Of a stretch of DNA of 64,000 nt, positions 52,158-61,398 are shown piece after piece. The notes under the pieces were generated by a model. That model was not told the DNA's origin. It did no database searches and saw only the letters and a program-made list of their open reading frames with translations. Source of the DNA: Oleiharenicola lentus (GTDB lineage: Bacteria; Verrucomicrobiota; Verrucomicrobiia; Opitutales; Opitutaceae); NCBI RefSeq assembly GCF_004118375.1, contig NZ_SDHX01000002.1:733001-797000 (forward strand), read 5' to 3'. The position numbers and the translations under genes were made by a program. Positions within the stretch are counted from its first letter, which is position 1, and each line of letters opens with the position of its first letter.

Positions 52158-53870
52158 TCAATTTTTCCCGGGCAACGAGGCGAGCACGAGGAACAGCACG
52201 GCGTCGGCCTGCGCGGTGATCGTCGCCTCCTGACACATGAAATCGGTCTCGTTGTCGAAGAAGACGCCGGCCGGCGTGTTGAAGCGGTGGAAAGGATCGC
52301 TCGGCGAAATCTTGAACCATTTGCTCAGCTCGTCGTGCAGCTTGCGTCCGCCGGGCCCCTCGGAAAGCGCGCCGGTGGGGAACACTTTCAGCATCCGGTA
52401 AACCGGACTGTAGAGCTGGCGCACGGTGTTGGGGAGCTGCTCATCGAAGAGGAAGGACACGCCCCAGTTGTTGCGGCCGAAGGTGTAGTCCACGATGCCC
52501 CAGTAGAGCGCATCCAGCTCCGGAGCCGGTCCGTGCGTGCGGGCGGTTTCGCGCGCGGCGTTGGCGATGCCGACCCAGCGCGCGAGGCTGCCCCACACGT
52601 AGCGGCTCGGCAGGCCCCAGGGCGCACCGCGCTCGCGGACGTGCTGCACGTAGCCGGCCATTTCGTCACGCAGGCGCTGCTTCGCCGCCGCGTCGTGCGG
52701 GGCGAGCGCGGCGTTGGCCAGCCAGTTCCAGTCGCCCCAGCCCACTTCCTTGGCGGCGGGCGGCGCATAGGCTTTCGCCTGCTCCAGGTAGGTCTCGTCG
52801 TCGGTCAGGGCAAACAGCTCCATGGCGGCGACGGCCATCTGGTCCGTGGGATCGGGGTCGCGGTAGAAATCGTTCACCTTGTCGCGCTCGAAGGCCGTGG
52901 GCACGGTGTCGGCTTCGCGGGCGCGGGTATAGATTTTTCGCGCCATCACGCTGTAGCGCGCCATGTCGTCCGCGCGACCGAGCTCCCCGAAGGTCCGCGC
53001 GCCGAGGGCGAGGGCGGCGGCGGTGGCACCCATGTGGACGCGCGACAACGCGCAGAGCGCGGGGCGCCGGCCGTCGAGTTTGTCCTGGTGCGGCAGGCGC
53101 AGGCCCTGGCTGTGGTCCTCGGCGTTGGCGACCTGGATGATGAAGGTGTCACGGTCGGGATGGACCTTCATGAGGAACTCCAGCCCGTGCCGCGCCTCGT
53201 CGAGCACGTCGGGCAAGCCGGAGCCACCGGGGGCCTTGGCGAAAAGTTCCGGTTTCAGCCGGTAGGCCAGCAGCAGATGGTAGGCGGTCGCGGCCTGGTT
53301 GAGGGTGAACTTGATGTAGTCGCCGGCGTCATACCAGCCACCGAGCGCGTCCACGGTGCGCGCCGGCTCCGCCGGTTTCCATTGGCCGTTCGCCGGATCG
53401 CCGTCGGGCACGAAGACCGGTGCGTCGGCGTCGCCGGGATGCGACAGCGGCCGCAATCCCGTGTCCGGCGAACCCGAGCGCGCGCGCCGCAGATGCAGCA
53501 GCGGCAGCGAGACCATCCGCTCGTAGGGCGCAGCCGCGATGCGGAACGTCGCCGGCGCCGCCCCGGCCGTGATAAACGTGTAGTCCCCGGCCTCGCGCAG
53601 CGCGCTGAAATCCGCGGTGTGGTTGTAGGCAAAGGGCGTATGATCACCCGCGCCGGTCGTGCTGGGGCCAAAGGTCCCGTGTCGCACCGTCGCACCCGCG
53701 CGCGTGACCGTCCACGCCTGCCCGGCGAGGTCGGCGTCGCTCAACGCCAACAACACCTTGGGCTGACCGGGCGCATAGCCGGCCTGGTTCCAGCGCAGGA
53801 AAAGCTCCGCGTGCAACGGCGCAGCCAGCGCCAGCAAGGCGAGGATCAGGAGGTTGAGGTGACGCCCCAT
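52158..53870 (-). CDS. GH9 endoglucanase-like glycoside hydrolase, exported
   Basis: A 570-residue GH9 enzyme with a signal peptide (LLILALLALAAPLHAE). The Ig-like domain (LRWNQAGYAPGQPKVLLAL, REAGDYTF) is followed by the catalytic barrel with canonical GGWYDAGDYIKF, then YVWGSLARWVGIANAA and the C-terminal FDNETDFMCQEATITAQADAV, which places the acid Glu. It is the secreted counterpart of the cytoplasmic GH9 encoded next to it, so the pair could cut a polymer outside and its oligomers inside. Substrate (cellulose, glucomannan, chitosan) is not certain. The start at 53870 gives a clean signal peptide. Confidence 0.88.
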   Translation of the reverse strand: MGRHLNLLILALLALAAPLHAELFLRWNQAGYAPGQPKVLLALSDADLAGQAWTVTRAGATVRHGTFGPSTTGAGDHTPFAYNHTADFSALREAGDYTFITAGAAPATFRIAAAPYERMVSLPLLHLRRARSGSPDTGLRPLSHPGDADAPVFVPDGDPANGQWKPAEPARTVDALGGWYDAGDYIKFTLNQAATAYHLLLAYRLKPELFAKAPGGSGLPDVLDEARHGLEFLMKVHPDRDTFIIQVANAEDHSQGLRLPHQDKLDGRRPALCALSRVHMGATAAALALGARTFGELGRADDMARYSVMARKIYTRAREADTVPTAFERDKVNDFYRDPDPTDQMAVAAMELFALTDDETYLEQAKAYAPPAAKEVGWGDWNWLANAALAPHDAAAKQRLRDEMAGYVQHVRERGAPWGLPSRYVWGSLARWVGIANAARETARTHGPAPELDALYWGIVDYTFGRNNWGVSFLFDEQLPNTVRQLYSPVYRMLKVFPTGALSEGPGGRKLHDELSKWFKISPSDPFHRFNTPAGVFFDNETDFMCQEATITAQADAVLFLVLASLPGKN

Positions 53871-53983
53871 GAGGCGGCCACGTTGGGCACGGCACCGCGT
53901 ATCCGCAAGCCCGCGCGCACAGATTACCTGAACAATTTCACGCCGGGCATCCGGCCGCCGCCGAGGGGCCGCCATCTCCCCCC

Positions 53984-54012
53984 TTGACGCGGCTTTCCCG
54001 CAATCGTTTCAT
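53984..54012 (+). promoter_or_regulatory. Weak candidate promoter for pyrH
   Basis: TTGACG followed after 17 nt by TTTCAT (4 of 6 to -10). Transcription would start within about 10 nt of the pyrH ATG, leaving almost no leader. Inferred from sequence only. Confidence 0.25.
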
Positions 54013-54021
54013 CAGCGCCGC

Positions 54022-54753
54022 ATGTGCGCCAAAGCCTCCACTCCCGTCAAATACAAGCGCGTCGTCCTGAAGCTCAGCGGCGAGGTCCTCCGCGGCAAGG
54101 GCAGCGAGACCATTGACGCCGCCATCCTCGAGCGGATGTGCGAACAGGTGAAGGAAATCCATGACCTCGGCGTGCAGGTGTGCGTGGTGATCGGCGGCGG
54201 CAACATCTTCCGCGGCCTCCAGGGCGCCAAGCGCGGCGTGGACCGCACCACCGGCGACTACATGGGCATGCTCGCCACCGTCATCAACGGCCTCGCGATC
54301 ATGGACTGCCTTGAAAAGATGGGCGTGAAAACCCGCGTGCAGTCGGCCATTCCGATGAACCAGATCGCCGAGCCCTTCATCATGCGCCGCGCCATGCGCC
54401 ACCTCGAGAAGGGCCGCGTCGTCATCTTCGTCGCCGGCACGGGCAACCCGTATTTCTCCACCGACACCACCGCCGCCCTCCGCGCCTCCGAACTCCACGC
54501 CGACATCATCATGAAGGCCACCAAGGTGGACGGCATCTACGACAAGGACCCGAAGAAGCACGCCGACGCCGTCAAATACGAGGAGCTCACCTTCATCGAC
54601 GCCCTCAAGCAGCGCCTCAACGTCATGGACTCGACGGCGTTCTCCCTCTGCCTCGACAACAACGTCCCGATTCTCGTCTTCAACCTCGACGACGAACACG
54701 CCATCCGCAAGGCCGTCGCCGGCGACAAGATCGGCACCCTGGTTCACGGGTGA
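54022..54753 (+). CDS. pyrH: Uridylate kinase PyrH
   Basis: UMP kinase of the amino-acid-kinase fold, 243 residues. Motifs: [61 protein letters not shown] and [16 protein letters not shown]. It feeds pyrimidine nucleotide synthesis and in many bacteria also couples to translation genes. Here it is followed by frr at 69 nt, the standard pyrH-frr order, but rpsB-tsf, which usually precede, are not upstream; divergent GH9 genes are. Its stop codon is the centre of a perfect palindrome. Confidence 0.97.
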   Translation: MCAKASTPVKYKRVVLKLSGEVLRGKGSETIDAAILERMCEQVKEIHDLGVQVCVVIGGGNIFRGLQGAKRGVDRTTGDYMGMLATVINGLAIMDCLEKMGVKTRVQSAIPMNQIAEPFIMRRAMRHLEKGRVVIFVAGTGNPYFSTDTTAALRASELHADIIMKATKVDGIYDKDPKKHADAVKYEELTFIDALKQRLNVMDSTAFSLCLDNNVPILVFNLDDEHAIRKAVAGDKIGTLVHG

Positions 54754-54796
54754 CCCGTGAACCGTTGAAGTTTAAATTGGCAGTTTAAGTTTACCC
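54741..54796. repeat. Stop-codon palindrome and one-armed word array after pyrH
   Basis: 54741-54763: GGTTCACGGGT, G, ACCCGTGAACC, perfect 11-nt arms with the pyrH TGA in the centre. 54762-54796: GTTGAAGTTTAAATTGG then CAGTTTAAGTTTACC, a relative of the array at 16951 with AAGTTTA words. Confidence 0.75.
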
Positions 54797-54822
54797 CGCC
54801 CAGAACCCTGACCCTATCTCCC

Positions 54823-55380
54823 ATGAGCAACGCGACTCTCTCCGACGCCCAGGCCCGCATGAAGAAAGCCGTGGACCACACCCTCCACGAGTTTTCCACC
54901 ATCCACACCGGCAAGGCCTCCCCCGCCATGGTCGAGTCCGTGCAGGTCGAGGCCTACGGCTCGATGATGCCCCTCAAGGGCTGCGCCGCCATCACCACGC
55001 CCGATGCGCGCATGATCCAGATCCAGCCCTGGGACAAGGGCCTGATCCGCGCCATCGAGAAGGCGCTCCAGATGGCCAATATCGGCGTGAACCCCGTCGT
55101 GGACGGCAGCGTCGTGCGCCTGCCCTTCCCCGAACTCTCGCGCGAGCGCCGCCAGGAATTCGTGAAGACCGCCCACCGCCTCGCCGAGGAGGGCCGCGTC
55201 GCGGTCCGCCACGTCCGTCGTGACGCGATGGAAGCCGCCAAGAAGCTCAAGAAGGACGGCAAGATTTCCGAGGACGACGAGAAGCGCCTCGAGAAGGACG
55301 TCCAGACCGCGACCGACAAGGCCATCAAGGACATCGACTCGCATCTCGCGCACAAGGAGAAGGACCTGCTGACCGTCTGA
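54823..55380 (+). CDS. frr: Ribosome recycling factor
   Basis: Splits post-termination ribosomes with EF-G. The 185 residues match: RMKKAVDHTLHEFSTIHTGKASP at the start of domain I, YGSMMPLKGCAAITTPDARM, QPWDKGLIRAIEKALQMANIGVNP, PFPELSRERRQEFVKTAHRL and RRDAMEAAKKLKKDGKISEDD. The usual N-S-L-Q-Q or similar loop is replaced in places, but the fold residues are kept. It ends before a strong terminator and is the last gene of the pyrH-frr unit. Confidence 0.97.
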   Translation: MSNATLSDAQARMKKAVDHTLHEFSTIHTGKASPAMVESVQVEAYGSMMPLKGCAAITTPDARMIQIQPWDKGLIRAIEKALQMANIGVNPVVDGSVVRLPFPELSRERRQEFVKTAHRLAEEGRVAVRHVRRDAMEAAKKLKKDGKISEDDEKRLEKDVQTATDKAIKDIDSHLAHKEKDLLTV

Positions 55381-55417
55381 CCGCAGCGGTCCGAGGAAGG
55401 AGCCAGGCTCAAGTCTC

Positions 55418-55453
55418 AAGAAGGGCGGGATGCTGATCCCGCCCTTCTTTATT
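55418..55453 (+). terminator. Intrinsic terminator after frr
   Basis: AAGAAGGGCGGGAT, loop GCTG, ATCCCGCCCTTCTT, then TATT: a perfect 14-bp stem. It ends the pyrH-frr transcript. Confidence 0.9.
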
Positions 55454-55585
55454 GGCGGACCGCCATCTCCAGGGCGACGCAACACGCGCACGGCTCTTCG
55501 CAACCCGTGCGCGGCGCGGACTTGCGCCTTCTGGCATGCTCAAGGAGTCGCCGGAGAATTCCAGCGCCCCCACCCCGCCCCAGTC

Positions 55586-56359
55586 ATGAGCCACCCCAAG
55601 TATCTCTATGTCTCGCTGATGCCGGAGTCGCTGGTCGCCTCGCATCTCGCCCCGGAGGAATTCGGCGCCTACGTCGCCACCGGCTCCAAGAAACGAGCCC
55701 GCGGCCAGGCGATTTTTTTCAAGCTCACCGACGCCCACGCCGGCGGCCTGCTCACCCCTGACCATGTGCGGCGCATGGACGAGCGCCACCCGCGCCGCTC
55801 GCTCTACCTCTCCATCTACCGCGTGCTCGAGCGCACGCCGATCGAGGCCTTCGAGTCAGCGCACCTCACGACCGACGACGGCCGCGTGCTCACGCTGAAA
55901 CCCGCGCCCTACGTGCCCGCGGCCGGCCCGCGCTTCCACCTTTACCAGGAATTCTGCCCGGTCACCCCGCGCGTCGTCAGTTCGCTCGAGCCGCGGGAGT
56001 TTGCCGCGCGCATCACCGATCCGGCCGAGCCCGTCTCGCTGCCCGCCCTCGTCTTCGCCGAGCTGCAACTCGGCCGCCTGGGTGACGACCCCGAGGCCGC
56101 CGACACCAACAACCTGCCCTACCCCAACCTCGAGCACCTGCGCGACTGCCTGCGCGAACTCCGGCTCAAGCACGGCAAGCCCACCAAGACCGTCATCCGC
56201 TACCTGCAGCAGGACGTGCTTTTCCGCACGCTGACCGGCGGCCTGTGCCTCGCCGCCGCCGGCGGTCAGTTCGCGTGGTTCCCGATGCCCGCGCAGGAGG
56301 AACTGGAAATCCACCACTTCCCCTGGTGGCGCTCCGCTCTGCGCTCCTTCGGTGCCTGA
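55586..56359 (+). CDS. Conserved-looking protein of unknown function
   Basis: About 257 residues, no signal peptide or membrane helix. It begins MSHPKYLYVSLMPESLVASH and contains VATGSKKRARGQAIFFKL, LYLSIYRVLERTPIEAFES, RVLTLKPAPYVP and FHLYQEFCPVTPRVVSSLEP. It looks like a folded soluble alpha/beta protein; I do not recognise the family. The start at 55586 is preferred because the upstream extension runs through the terminator. It lies 20 nt upstream of hppA and may be co-transcribed with it. Confidence 0.7.
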   Translation: MSHPKYLYVSLMPESLVASHLAPEEFGAYVATGSKKRARGQAIFFKLTDAHAGGLLTPDHVRRMDERHPRRSLYLSIYRVLERTPIEAFESAHLTTDDGRVLTLKPAPYVPAAGPRFHLYQEFCPVTPRVVSSLEPREFAARITDPAEPVSLPALVFAELQLGRLGDDPEAADTNNLPYPNLEHLRDCLRELRLKHGKPTKTVIRYLQQDVLFRTLTGGLCLAAAGGQFAWFPMPAQEELEIHHFPWWRSALRSFGA

Positions 56360-56379
56360 ATCTTCCCAACCCTCCCCCC

Positions 56380-58935
56380 ATGCGCGCGCTGTTCAACCAA
56401 CTGTTTCGCCAACGCCGGTTCGCGAACTCCACCCTGTTCCTGCTCGCGGCCGGATTCCTGGCTGCGGCCCTTGCCGGTCCGCTCTGCGGGCAGTCCGGTG
56501 AGGCCGCCGCAACGGCCGGGCCGGCGGAGCCCGGGTTCCGGATGTTTGGCCTCTTCACCGATCCGCGCTACAGCCGGCTGGAGATCATCTCGCTGATCGT
56601 CGTGCTGGTGATCGCCATCGCCGGCCTGCTCTACGCATGGATGCTGGCCAAGCAGGTGAACGCCGCCGACCAGGGCACGCCGCGCATGCAGGCCATCGCC
56701 GCCGCCGTGCGCGAGGGCGCCAACGCCTACCTCGCCGCCCAGTTCCGCAAGATCGGGCCGCTCATCATCCTCATCACCCTGGTGCTCTACTTCACGACCC
56801 CGAGCGACGAGACCGCCTTCAAGCTCGGCCGCGCCGGCGCGTTCCTCATCGGCTCGCTCTTCAGCTGGGCCGTGGGCTTCGTGGGCATGCGCCTCGCGAC
56901 CATCGGCAACCTCCGCGTCGCCGCCGCCGCCCGCCGCTCCTACGGCGAGGCCATGCAGCTGGGCTACCGCACCGGCACGGTCACCGGCATGCTCACCGAC
57001 GGCCTCGGCCTCCTCGGCGGCACGCTCATCTTCCTCGCCTACGGCGAACAGGCCTACGAGGCCCTCCTCGGCTTCGGCTTTGGCGGCACCCTCCTCGCGC
57101 TCTTCATGCGCGTGGGCGGCGGCATCTACACCAAGGCCGCCGACGTCGGCGCCGACCTCGTGGGCAAGATCGAGAAAAACATCCCCGAGGACGACCCGCG
57201 CAACGCCGCCACCATCGCGGACAACGTCGGCGACAACGTCGGCGACTGCGCCGGCATGGCCGCGGACATCTTCGAGTCCTACGAGGTCACCATCGTGGCG
57301 GCCATGATCCTCGGCCTCGCGACCTTCGGCCACAAGGGCGTCATCTTCCCGCTCCTCGTCCGCGGCATCGGCGTGCTCGGATCCATCATCTCCACCTACA
57401 CGGTGAAGGCCGGCCCCAGGGACACCTCCGACACGGCGCTGAAATCCGTGCACAACGGTTTCTGGATCGGCTCGATCATCTCCGTCGTGGGCTTCTTCAT
57501 CCTCGGCGCGTTCTATCTGAAATTCGACGCCGCCTACCTTGCAGCCAACCCCATGGCCCGCGCCGGCTTCCCGGGCGGCGACCCGCAGGCGCTGCCGCTC
57601 TGGGCCACCTTCGGCCTTGGCGACACCGACCTGCGCCCCGTGCTCACCTGCTTCATCGGCGTAATGCTCGCCATCGCGCTGAACAAGGTCACGAGCTACT
57701 TCACCCACACGACCCACGCGCCGGTCAAGGGCCTGGCCAAGAGCTGCCAGACCGGCCACGCGACCAACATCATCCAGGGTTTCGCCGTCGGCTACGAGAG
57801 CACCGTCGCCACCGTGCTGGTCATCGCCGGCGCCATCCTTCTCTCCTACCTCTGCTACATCGGCACGCCGCCGCTCTTCGTTGCCTATGGCGTGGCCATG
57901 ACCGGCATCGGCATGCTCACGCTCACCGGCAACACGATCTCGATGGACGTGTTCGGGCCGGTCGCGGACAACGCCAACGGCATCGGCGAGATGGGCTACG
58001 ACCCCGAGGCGATGGAGAAGGCCGAAAAAGGCTCCTACCGCCGCGCCCGCCAGATCCTCGCCGACCTCGACGCCGTGGGCAACACCACCAAGGCCGAGAC
58101 CAAGGGCATCGCGATCGGCTCCGCCGTCATCGCCGCGGTGTCGCTGTTCTCGTCGTTTATCGCCGTCATCGCCGTCGGCAGCGAGGACAAGATCTCGCAG
58201 CTCACGACCGAACAATACCTCGCCGAGGCCGGCAAACTCACCGTCGCGCACCCGATGGTGTTCATCGGCTTCCTCATCGGCGGCGCCGTGCCGTTCCTCT
58301 TCAGCTCGATGCTTATCCGCGCCGTGGGCCGCGCCGCCTTCCTCATCGTGAAGGAGTGCCGCGCCCAGTTCCGCGACCAGGCCATCTGGGCGGGCACCAA
58401 GAAGCCCGACTACGGCCGCGTCGTGGACATCTGCACCTCGACGGCGCAGAAGGAGCTCGTCGGTCCCGGCTTCCTTGCGATCCTCACCCCGCTGCTCGTC
58501 GGCTTCCTCCTCGGCACGCAGGCGCTCGGCGGCTTCCTCGCCGGCATGATCCTGACGGGCCAGCTGCTCGCCGTCTTTATGGCCAACGCCGGCGGCGCGT
58601 GGGACAACGCCAAGAAGTTTATCGAGGACGGCAACTACGGCGGCAAGGGCTCGGAGGCCCACAAGGCCGCCGTGACCGGCGACACCGTGGGCGACCCGCT
58701 CAAGGACACCGCCGGCCCGGCGATCAATCCTCTCATCAAGGTGATGAACATGGTCAGCCTCATCACGCTCGGCCTGGTCATGAAGTTCAACGTCATCGAT
58801 CCATCCGCCGGCCCCGGCGGCCGGGTCGTCGGCGTGCTTGTCGTGGTGGCCTGCATCGCGGCGATCGCGTGGTCCATCTGGCAGAGCAAGCGCGAGACGA
58901 AGGAGATGAAGGAAATGGAACAACAGTTCGGCTGA
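56380..58935 (+). CDS. hppA: K+-independent membrane-bound pyrophosphatase
   Basis: An 851-residue integral membrane pump that couples PPi hydrolysis to H+ (possibly Na+) export. The active-site loop GDNVGDCAGMAADIFESYE is near residue 284, after DVGADLVGKIEKN. Lys near 571 and Thr near 574 (GNTTKAETKG) are the marker pair of K+-independent enzymes; K+-dependent ones have Ala and Gly there. An N-terminal hydrophobic segment and loop (1-70) precede the standard 16-helix core. Start 56380 (MRALFNQLFRQ) is chosen; a longer frame runs back through the previous gene. It probably recycles PPi from biosynthesis to energise the membrane. Confidence 0.95.
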   Translation: MRALFNQLFRQRRFANSTLFLLAAGFLAAALAGPLCGQSGEAAATAGPAEPGFRMFGLFTDPRYSRLEIISLIVVLVIAIAGLLYAWMLAKQVNAADQGTPRMQAIAAAVREGANAYLAAQFRKIGPLIILITLVLYFTTPSDETAFKLGRAGAFLIGSLFSWAVGFVGMRLATIGNLRVAAAARRSYGEAMQLGYRTGTVTGMLTDGLGLLGGTLIFLAYGEQAYEALLGFGFGGTLLALFMRVGGGIYTKAADVGADLVGKIEKNIPEDDPRNAATIADNVGDNVGDCAGMAADIFESYEVTIVAAMILGLATFGHKGVIFPLLVRGIGVLGSIISTYTVKAGPRDTSDTALKSVHNGFWIGSIISVVGFFILGAFYLKFDAAYLAANPMARAGFPGGDPQALPLWATFGLGDTDLRPVLTCFIGVMLAIALNKVTSYFTHTTHAPVKGLAKSCQTGHATNIIQGFAVGYESTVATVLVIAGAILLSYLCYIGTPPLFVAYGVAMTGIGMLTLTGNTISMDVFGPVADNANGIGEMGYDPEAMEKAEKGSYRRARQILADLDAVGNTTKAETKGIAIGSAVIAAVSLFSSFIAVIAVGSEDKISQLTTEQYLAEAGKLTVAHPMVFIGFLIGGAVPFLFSSMLIRAVGRAAFLIVKECRAQFRDQAIWAGTKKPDYGRVVDICTSTAQKELVGPGFLAILTPLLVGFLLGTQALGGFLAGMILTGQLLAVFMANAGGAWDNAKKFIEDGNYGGKGSEAHKAAVTGDTVGDPLKDTAGPAINPLIKVMNMVSLITLGLVMKFNVIDPSAGPGGRVVGVLVVVACIAAIAWSIWQSKRETKEMKEMEQQFG

Positions 58936-59249
58936 GCCGCGGGCTGGCCGGTCTCCACCCCGGCCAGCCATGGACCACCTTCTCGCTGCTGTGAGCGGGA
59001 GGGCCCTCGTCCCGACGGGCCGGCAGGTGGAGCCCGCGCTCCGCGCGGGCTTGCTGCCAGTAGCCGCCTGGGAGCGCAGTCCCTCGACAGGCTCGGGACC
59101 CCTTCGGCGGCTGCTCAGGGCCTGAGCTTGTCGAACGGCTTGAGCTTGTCGAAACGGCGACAAGGTGGTCCGTCCATATCCACGGTCCGCCGGGACGCGG
59201 AGCCTCCGCCCAAAGCCGGTGGGTGCGGAGACCGACCCTCCACGCCGCC
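58936..59249. repeat. Repeat-packed spacer after hppA
   Basis: 314 nt with no gene. It holds several hairpins: GGCTGGCCGG / CCGGCCAGCC (about 58943-58970), a GGGCC...CGGGCC hairpin near 59000 and GCCCGCGC, TCC, GCGCGGGC near 59033. A tandem TGAGCTTGTCGAA word occurs twice, 18 nt apart (about 59122-59155). TGGAG and CCCTCCA ends resemble the 13851 element, so this may be several insertions in each other. Confidence 0.6.
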
Positions 59250-60812
59250 TTACTTTCCGCGGATCGCCGCCAGGACCAGTGCACCGATGGCCTCGGCCTT
59301 CGTCTGGCCGGGGATGTGCTTGGCGAACTCGATCGAGAACTTCGGCCGGTTCGAGAGTTGGGCGACGAACTCGGGCGGCAGCGGCTTGCCGGTCTCCTTC
59401 GCCTTCGCCTCGGCCTTCTCGCGGATCTTGCGCACGAGGAACGGCTCCTCCGCCCCGGGTTCGCCCGGGGCCGCCGGCGCGCCCTCCAGCTTCAGGCGCA
59501 GATACTGGTTCTCGCCCGACGACATGGATTTGTCGTGGCGCACCGCCACGACCTCGGCCCGTGCCACCCGCTCGACCTTCGTGCCCCAGGGCCGGCGCTT
59601 CGTCACGACCACGTCCGCGGCCTCGATCCGCACTTCGTAGGCGTCGAACCACACGCTGCCGGCGAAGAGCGCAATGATCGCGCCAAAGAACAGCGTGATA
59701 CCCCACACCGGCGCCGGGATGCGCTGCGTCCAGAACCACGCGAGCAACGCGACGATCCCGAGGAAGAGCACCGCGGTCGTGAGCTTCGTCCCGGGCAGAT
59801 GGCCGGAGCTGAAGTGAAACGTGTCGCCCTCGCGGCGCACGCCGCAGGCGGCCAGCGCGGCGCCGTCGAGCGCCACGGGCGTGTATTCCTCCAACACGGG
59901 CGCGCCGGCCGCCGGGGGCGGCGCGGGCGCGCCGGTCGCGAAGACCGGCACCTTGAAACCGGTCGCAAAATCCACGCCCGCGGTCGCAGCCGAAGCGGCC
60001 AGGCGCCAGATGATCTCGTTGTTGCGGTCGCGATCGTCCGTTGGCGGCTGGCCGGCCGGAATGTAGAAAAGCACCGGGATGCTGGTGCCGCGCGCCGCGG
60101 CCATCCACTTGTCGCGGGCGATGAGCTCCTCGCGCTCCCAGAGGACGTTCTCGCGCACGCTCCGGTTCTTCCCGCTGCCGCGCACCTCGCGGCGGATGCA
60201 CTTCAGCGTGAGCCGGGCATCGGCCTCGGGAATCACCCGCGCCGGCACCTCGATCACGCCGCCGAGGTAGCCGCCGATCACGCCGGGCAGCGACGAGGGC
60301 ACGAAGCGTGCGCGGCCGTATTTGCGCGCGCGCATGGTCTGGTAGATGGCCACCCACAGGAGCAGCAGGCCGACCGCCGGAAACAGCAGCACAAAGTATT
60401 CGCCGGGCTTGCCGATGCCCTTGGTGAGCATGGCGGCGGTCGCGGTCCAGCTGATCAGATTCCAGACCAGGGCGAAGAACCAGATCACCACCGTGCCCGC
60501 TTCCGCATCGGCCTCGATGGCGGGCCCCGCCCACTCCTGCTTCCATTTCCACGGCTGGTCCGGGAACTGCGCCTTGCGTTCCGTCGTCGCGGCGATCTCC
60601 CGCGAATACCGCCGCGCCAGCCGCCACATGAAGAACGCGCCCACGACCATCAGGAGGCCGAGGATCGCCGGCACCAGCACCTCCGGCACCGGCCGGTGGC
60701 CGAACCGTCGCAGCTGGGTCGCCGCCAGGCTGAGCAGGCCGCCACCGCCCAGCAGCAGCACGGCAAACATCACGTAGCCACAACCCCGGTTCTGCGTGCG
60801 GTCATCTGCCAT
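59250..60812 (-). CDS. Multi-span membrane protein of unknown function
   Basis: A 520-residue protein with helices near 12-32, 45-65, 108-130 and 137-158 and a later pair (about 343-400: AVLFLGIVALLAWFWT, VWGITLFFGAIIALFAG). Between them is a soluble region of about 190 residues (LKCIRREVRGSGKNRSVRE, VLFYIPAGQPPTDDRD), and a soluble C-terminal domain follows. The general plan resembles DUF3592-type membrane proteins but I cannot assign a family. It is convergent with hppA and divergent from the next small membrane protein. Function unknown. Confidence 0.75.
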   Translation of the reverse strand: MADDRTQNRGCGYVMFAVLLLGGGGLLSLAATQLRRFGHRPVPEVLVPAILGLLMVVGAFFMWRLARRYSREIAATTERKAQFPDQPWKWKQEWAGPAIEADAEAGTVVIWFFALVWNLISWTATAAMLTKGIGKPGEYFVLLFPAVGLLLLWVAIYQTMRARKYGRARFVPSSLPGVIGGYLGGVIEVPARVIPEADARLTLKCIRREVRGSGKNRSVRENVLWEREELIARDKWMAAARGTSIPVLFYIPAGQPPTDDRDRNNEIIWRLAASAATAGVDFATGFKVPVFATGAPAPPPAAGAPVLEEYTPVALDGAALAACGVRREGDTFHFSSGHLPGTKLTTAVLFLGIVALLAWFWTQRIPAPVWGITLFFGAIIALFAGSVWFDAYEVRIEAADVVVTKRRPWGTKVERVARAEVVAVRHDKSMSSGENQYLRLKLEGAPAAPGEPGAEEPFLVRKIREKAEAKAKETGKPLPPEFVAQLSNRPKFSIEFAKHIPGQTKAEAIGALVLAAIRGK

Positions 60813-60941
60813 GCCGAGAAGCCAAACCGCTTGCCGCGTCTCCGTCGAAACGATTCTGGTTACACGGCCCCAGGAAAATTGCAGCGACTGGGCCGGATTT
60901 TCCGCCGTGTGTTCCGCCGGGTTTTCCCTTTACTCCCGCCC

Positions 60942-61379
60942 ATGCCCGACGAACCCGATCCGCCCCGCAAGGTTTACGGCTTCAAGGAACGCGACTTCAA
61001 ACGCGACAACGCGCCCGCGACCGGCGGCGAGGCGATGCCGACGGCCAAGGACCTCGCGAAACTTGCCGGCCATCACCACAACCCCGGCCAGCGCACCGGC
61101 CGGGCCAAGGCGGATGACCCGAATGACGTTTACAAGGTGCTGGAACAGAACCGGCAGGCCGCGGACGAACACGGTCTGAACGAGGTGGAGATCAAGAAGG
61201 TGAAGTCGCGCCGGAAGCGCGATTTCTGGCTGATCCTCGTCGGCGGCAACCTCGCCATCATCGGCGGAGTCTATTTCAGCGGCATCAGCGTGATCACCCT
61301 GGTGTTCGGCCTGGCCGGGCTCGTCATCTTCAGCCTCGGGCTCAGCTGGATCATGTGGCAGGTGATGGACAAGTATTGA
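60942..61379 (+). CDS. Small two-helix membrane protein of unknown function
   Basis: A 145-residue protein. The first ~90 residues are soluble and highly charged (KERDFKRDNAPATGGEAM, NEVEIKKVKSRRKRD); the C-terminal third has two helices, LILVGGNLAIIGGVYFSG and VITLVFGLAGLVIFSLGLSWI. It is divergent from the 520-residue membrane protein, with a 129-nt gap that should hold both promoters. Start 60942 (MPDEPDPPRKVYG). No family recognised. Confidence 0.7.
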   Translation: MPDEPDPPRKVYGFKERDFKRDNAPATGGEAMPTAKDLAKLAGHHHNPGQRTGRAKADDPNDVYKVLEQNRQAADEHGLNEVEIKKVKSRRKRDFWLILVGGNLAIIGGVYFSGISVITLVFGLAGLVIFSLGLSWIMWQVMDKY

Positions 61380-61398
61380 GACACCCGCTCCGGTCTTC

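Noticed and set aside
56266-60783. A 1505-codon open frame on the minus strand through hppA
   Set aside because: It runs antisense to hppA and in another frame of the 520-residue gene; its composition (long Ala/Gly/Arg/Asp/His runs) is that of a high-GC shadow and no domain is recognisable.
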